28,989 nt of DNA, from NCBI GenBank assembly GCA_016987375.1, contig PJRA01000008.1:5714-34702 (forward strand), given 5' to 3'. The number at the start of each line of letters is the position of its first letter. The stretch's first letter is position 1. The translations under genes and the position numbers were made by a program. Positions 27,561 through 28,989 of the stretch are shown here, one piece after another. Under the pieces are notes generated by a model. It did no database searches and had not been told where the DNA came from. It was given only the letters and a program-made list of their open reading frames with translations. This DNA comes from Brachionus koreanus. Lineage: Eukaryota > Rotifera > Eurotatoria > Ploima > Brachionidae.

Positions 27561-28989
27561 ATCCAAGAGTTCATGTTAAGTAAATAATGAAGTTGAATTA
27601 AAATGAAAGAAGAAGAAAAAATAAATTTTGTTTATCAATTTATAAATTGAGTGATAATTATTTTTTAATAAAATTTTAGCAATGAATTGTATTTTAAAAT
27701 GGTTTGGATTTAATTTTGAAAAAATAAAAAAGTTCTCCTTCATTGAATTTGGGAAATATTTTTAAAGTAAAAAAATTAAATTTCGTATTTTTGTTTATTT
27801 AATAGACTAGTGTGTTACAGAAAGTGAAAAAAATTTGAAGATCATTTTTTTAAATTTAAATATGTGATGAATAATTTTTAGGAAAAAAATTTTTCTCTAT
27901 TTTAGCACTCAAACAAATTAAAAAGTTTAATAAAATAATTTTAGATTATAATTTGAAGAATAAAGTCTTTTTTTCAGTTTAATAACTAAGGCAGTCTTTA
28001 AATCAAAAGAAGGCAAGAGTTAAACAAAAATTAAAAACTATCTTTTAACATTTTTTGATAAAAAAAGCCAAATAAAGTATTCTTTATGGAAATTAGTAGA
28101 TTTTTAAGCAAAAAAATTAATTGTTTATTTGTTTATTCAAATATTTTGAAAAATAACCTAGGGTTGTGTAAAATCGATCTAGCCTTTTAAATTTAAATTA
28201 AGGACTAGAGTCTTTAAGAAATTTTATTGAAAAAATTTTTTTTATTTTTGATTCAAATAAATGACAACTTATTTTTTAAATAAAAAAAATAGGCAATTAT
28301 AACTTCATTTGCGTGTTTAATTATTTCATATTTTTTTGAGATTTAAGTCTCTTTTTCAGTTAAAAAATCAAGACAGTCTTTTAAGGTAAAGAAGCCAAGA
28401 GTTAAAAGAAAAAATTAGTCTAATTTGTTCGGAATAGTGCACGGCAAATATCGATTTTGAGTCCGAAAACTTATATTTACAAATAAATTATTATTAAAAC
28501 GAAACATAAGCTGTAAATCAGCCTCACACTGTGACCAACGGTGACTGCAACATGCATTTAAAAAATTAAAAAAAGGGTCAAAAAATCTATTCAATGCATT
28601 CTGAGCTCTTATCTCTAGGCTTTCTCAATCAAAATTATTTGCAGCACCTTGCGGCAAATAGAAAAATTCAAATTAGCCATGACTTAAAATAATTCATGAA
28701 AAGTTTAGAAAAGACTACAGAATCCACGCAAATTTTCACTACCAGCTTATTTCAAAATTTACATAAGACTTCATAAAAGACAATAATCTAACGATTCATT
28801 CCAATTGACAAGACCCCAACAAAATTTCATTTTTTTTCTACTAGGGACATTTTTTACAAATAAAACAATAAAAAAATAAAAAAAATTTTTTTCTAAGATT
28901 AGGTTAATTAAATTTTTATTATTTGAATTGGAAAAAAAAGAAAAAAGTAATTAACTTTCAATGATCATTGATGCCAACTTGAGTGAACA
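27561..28989. other. Gene-free AT-rich stretch with a diverged direct repeat
   Basis: No gene is recognised. 28441-28660 has higher complexity (for example CTCACACTGTGACCAACGG) and a short minus-strand frame (SHRWSQCEADLQLMF) without identified family. A diverged direct repeat lies at about 27965-28040 and 28325-28420. Confidence 0.4.
27965..28040. repeat. Diverged direct repeat, copy 1 (copy 2 at about 28325-28420)
   Basis: Copy 1 contains GTCTTTTTTTCAG, GGCAGTCTTTAAAT and GAAGGCAAGAGTTAAAC. Copy 2 contains GTCTCTTTTTCAG, GACAGTCTTTTAAGG and GAAGCCAAGAGTTAAAAG in the same order and spacing. The two are about 350 bp apart. The origin is unknown. Confidence 0.6.

Overview
The window is animal nuclear DNA: very AT-rich, with split genes, short (46-60 bp) and long (about 2 kb) GT-AG introns, and many decayed transposons. 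The strong MAP3K4/MEKK4 homologue and a membrane protein built of EB-type cysteine repeats fit a small invertebrate. The AT bias, short introns and repeat style recall a monogonont rotifer such as Brachionus, but that taxon is inference. No bacterial operon, CRISPR array, tRNA or rRNA gene was seen.

Layout. 1-151 is the right end of a hAT-type non-autonomous element. 152-1210 holds a 44-bp tandem repeat, a TATA-like box and a 100-codon ORF of unknown function. About 1910-3060 (- strand) is a broken APE-type LINE (endonuclease and start of the RT). 4985-14135 (+) is one complete four-exon MAP3K4-like kinase gene of 1,660 codons. Its first intron holds two LINE fragments in opposite orientations. 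Its second intron holds a 633-bp hAT MITE with an exact 8-bp target duplication. A third, inverted, shorter copy of this MITE family lies 3' of the gene.

15474-15604 is a hairpin with 44-bp perfect arms. 15677-17435 is a Mutator-like (MULE) element with long terminal inverted repeats and two intact ORFs: a FAR1-like N-terminal domain and a PHD-finger protein. The RNase-H transposase core expected between them is missing. Immediately beyond it, 17493-22348 (-) is a five-exon gene for a 967-residue single-pass type II membrane protein with repeated EB/EGF-like units and a degenerate C-type lectin-like domain at the C-terminus. A FLYWCH/MULE-like fragment sits in its long intron.

The right third (about 22.4-29 kb) has no intact gene. 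It contains a large decayed TNP2-like (CACTA/EnSpm type) transposase on the minus strand at about 23900-26135, a decayed hAT transposase C-terminus at 27091-27560, a 31-bp palindrome and a diverged direct repeat.

The two host genes are convergent and not obviously related in function: one is an intracellular stress-MAPK kinase, the other a cell-surface protein. The roughly 3.3 kb between their stop codons is largely transposon-derived.
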